Below are positions 63,329 to 64,000 of a stretch of 64,000 nucleotides of DNA, in pieces. The position numbers and the translations under genes are program-made. Every line of letters begins with the position of its first letter. Position 1 is the stretch's first letter. This stretch comes from Phyllobacterium calauticae. GTDB lineage: Bacteria > Pseudomonadota > Alphaproteobacteria > Rhizobiales > Rhizobiaceae. The notes beneath the pieces were generated by a model, which made no database searches, had not been told where the DNA came from, and worked only from the letters and a program-made list of their open reading frames with translations. The stretch covers positions 62,001 to 126,000 of the forward strand of contig NZ_JAGENB010000004.1 of assembly GCF_019991125.1 (NCBI RefSeq), given 5' to 3'.

Positions 63329-64000
63329 TCACCGCTTACTTTGCGGAAACAAGGCGCTTAAACCTTCCGCCGAGGCTTGGGCAACGCCACGTTCGGTAAT
63401 CAGCCCGGTTATGAGACGCGCGGGGGTCACATCGAAAGCCGGATTGGCGGTGGGGCTGCCCGTCGGGGAAATCTGTACGGAGGCGATTTTACCGTCGGCC
63501 GCCAGTCCCTGCACATGAGACACTTCCGCACCGGCACGTTCTTCAATCGGAATCTCGCTGATCCCGTCATGGACAGTCCAATCGATTGTCGGGGAAGGCA
63601 AAGCCACATAGAAGGGAACGTTGTTGTCCTTGGCCGCCAGGGCTTTCAGATAGGTGCCGATCTTGTTGCACACATCGCCGTTGGCCGTCGTCCGGTCAGT
63701 GCCGACAATAACCATGTCCACTTGACCATGCTGCATCAAATGTCCGCCTGCATTGTCGACGATCAGCGTATGCGGCACACCGTGTCCGTTCAACTCCCAT
63801 GCCGTCAGTTGCGCGCCCTGGTTGCGCGGACGTGTCTCATCAACATAGACATGAACGTTGATCCCCTCCTCCGCCGCAACATAGATAGGAGCGGTTGCTG
63901 TGCCGTAGTCAACGGTTGCGAGCCAGCCTGCATTGCAATGGGTGAGAATATTGACCGGCTCGCCCGGCTTTTTCCTTGCGGCAATATCGCGAATGATTTC
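63329..64000 (-). CDS. mtnA: S-methyl-5-thioribose-1-phosphate isomerase (5' end outside window)
   Basis: The minus-strand frame runs past the right edge, so the N-terminus is missing. It has [20 protein letters not shown] (the catalytic Cys of the MtnA/eIF2B fold), [20 protein letters not shown], and [20 protein letters not shown] with the active-site Asp. It isomerises the aldose phosphate to ribulose-type ketose. Followed by the class II aldolase gene; mtnK would be expected upstream, beyond the window. Confidence 0.93.
   Translation of the reverse strand, partial: EIIRDIAARKKPGEPVNILTHCNAGWLATVDYGTATAPIYVAAEEGINVHVYVDETRPRNQGAQLTAWELNGHGVPHTLIVDNAGGHLMQHGQVDMVIVGTDRTTANGDVCNKIGTYLKALAAKDNNVPFYVALPSPTIDWTVHDGISEIPIEERAGAEVSHVQGLAADGKIASVQISPTGSPTANPAFDVTPARLITGLITERGVAQASAEGLSALFPQSKR

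Noticed and set aside
1-64000. CRISPR array, tRNA, rRNA, transposase, integrase or prophage genes
   Set aside because: Looked for on both strands by eye; no repeat-spacer pattern, cloverleaf-like sequence or transposase motif was found. A tRNAscan or CRISPR finder run would settle this.

Overview
The window looks like chromosome from a Hyphomicrobiales (rhizobial/Brucella-like) alphaproteobacterium. Supporting signs are a Rhizobium-type phospholipid N-methyltransferase, FixJ-like and DUF2239 proteins, a PotABCD-type transporter with a hydantoin racemase, and the protein style overall. No rRNA, tRNA, CRISPR array, transposase or integrase was recognised. The sequence is dense and mostly GC-rich, apart from a visibly AT-richer stretch at about 38.6-49.3 kb that holds surface-polysaccharide genes.

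Layout. 0-9 kb: LpxO-like hydroxylase (cut by the window edge), O6-alkylguanine methyltransferase, an EmrAB-type efflux pair with divergent TetR, a flavin monooxygenase, LysR with divergent TauE/SafE permease, and a DHFR-fold protein. 9-11 kb: Bax-inhibitor-1 protein and an ECF sigma/anti-sigma pair. 11-17 kb: PotABCD-like ABC importer with a hydantoin/Asp-Glu racemase and divergent FCD-GntR regulator. 17-24.8 kb: OmpR-type two-component system, DedA protein, PmtA-like methyltransferase, GIY-YIG protein, DUF2239 protein, MATE pump, peptidase T. 25-29.5 kb: orphan dipeptide-type binding protein and a convergent FixL/FixJ-like two-component pair.

29.8-38.7 kb: a complete potassium operon, transcribed right to left: a 26-aa peptide, kdpF, kdpA, a 55-aa membrane peptide, kdpB, kdpC, a hairpin, kdpD, kdpE and an EIIA-Ntr-like PTS gene. 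The three short membrane ORFs are easy to miss. A helically phased direct repeat upstream resembles a KdpE site.

39-57.6 kb: a polysaccharide region. Rightward genes encode three SAM methyltransferases, a polytopic membrane protein and a WbsX-RgpF fusion, preceded by the wreck of a paralogous methyltransferase gene. Leftward and tightly overlapping are a HAD-UbiA fusion, DprE1-like oxidase, DprE2-like reductase, NAD epimerase, FAD oxidoreductase, GtrA protein and a 719-aa polytopic protein, followed by a tandem GT2. UbiA + DprE1 + DprE2 + GtrA is the mycobacterial decaprenyl-phosphoryl-D-arabinose set, so this looks like a lipid-linked D-arabinofuranose donor pathway feeding GT-C-like transferases. 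It is the most interesting system here.

57.8-64 kb: single-Cys Rrf2 regulator with a divergent TrxR-like flavoprotein lacking a clear NADPH motif, a small unknown protein, a diheme cytochrome c peroxidase, an AcpA-type phosphoesterase, and a class II aldolase followed by mtnA (cut by the window end), which fits the 5'-deoxynucleoside/methylthioadenosine DHAP shunt.
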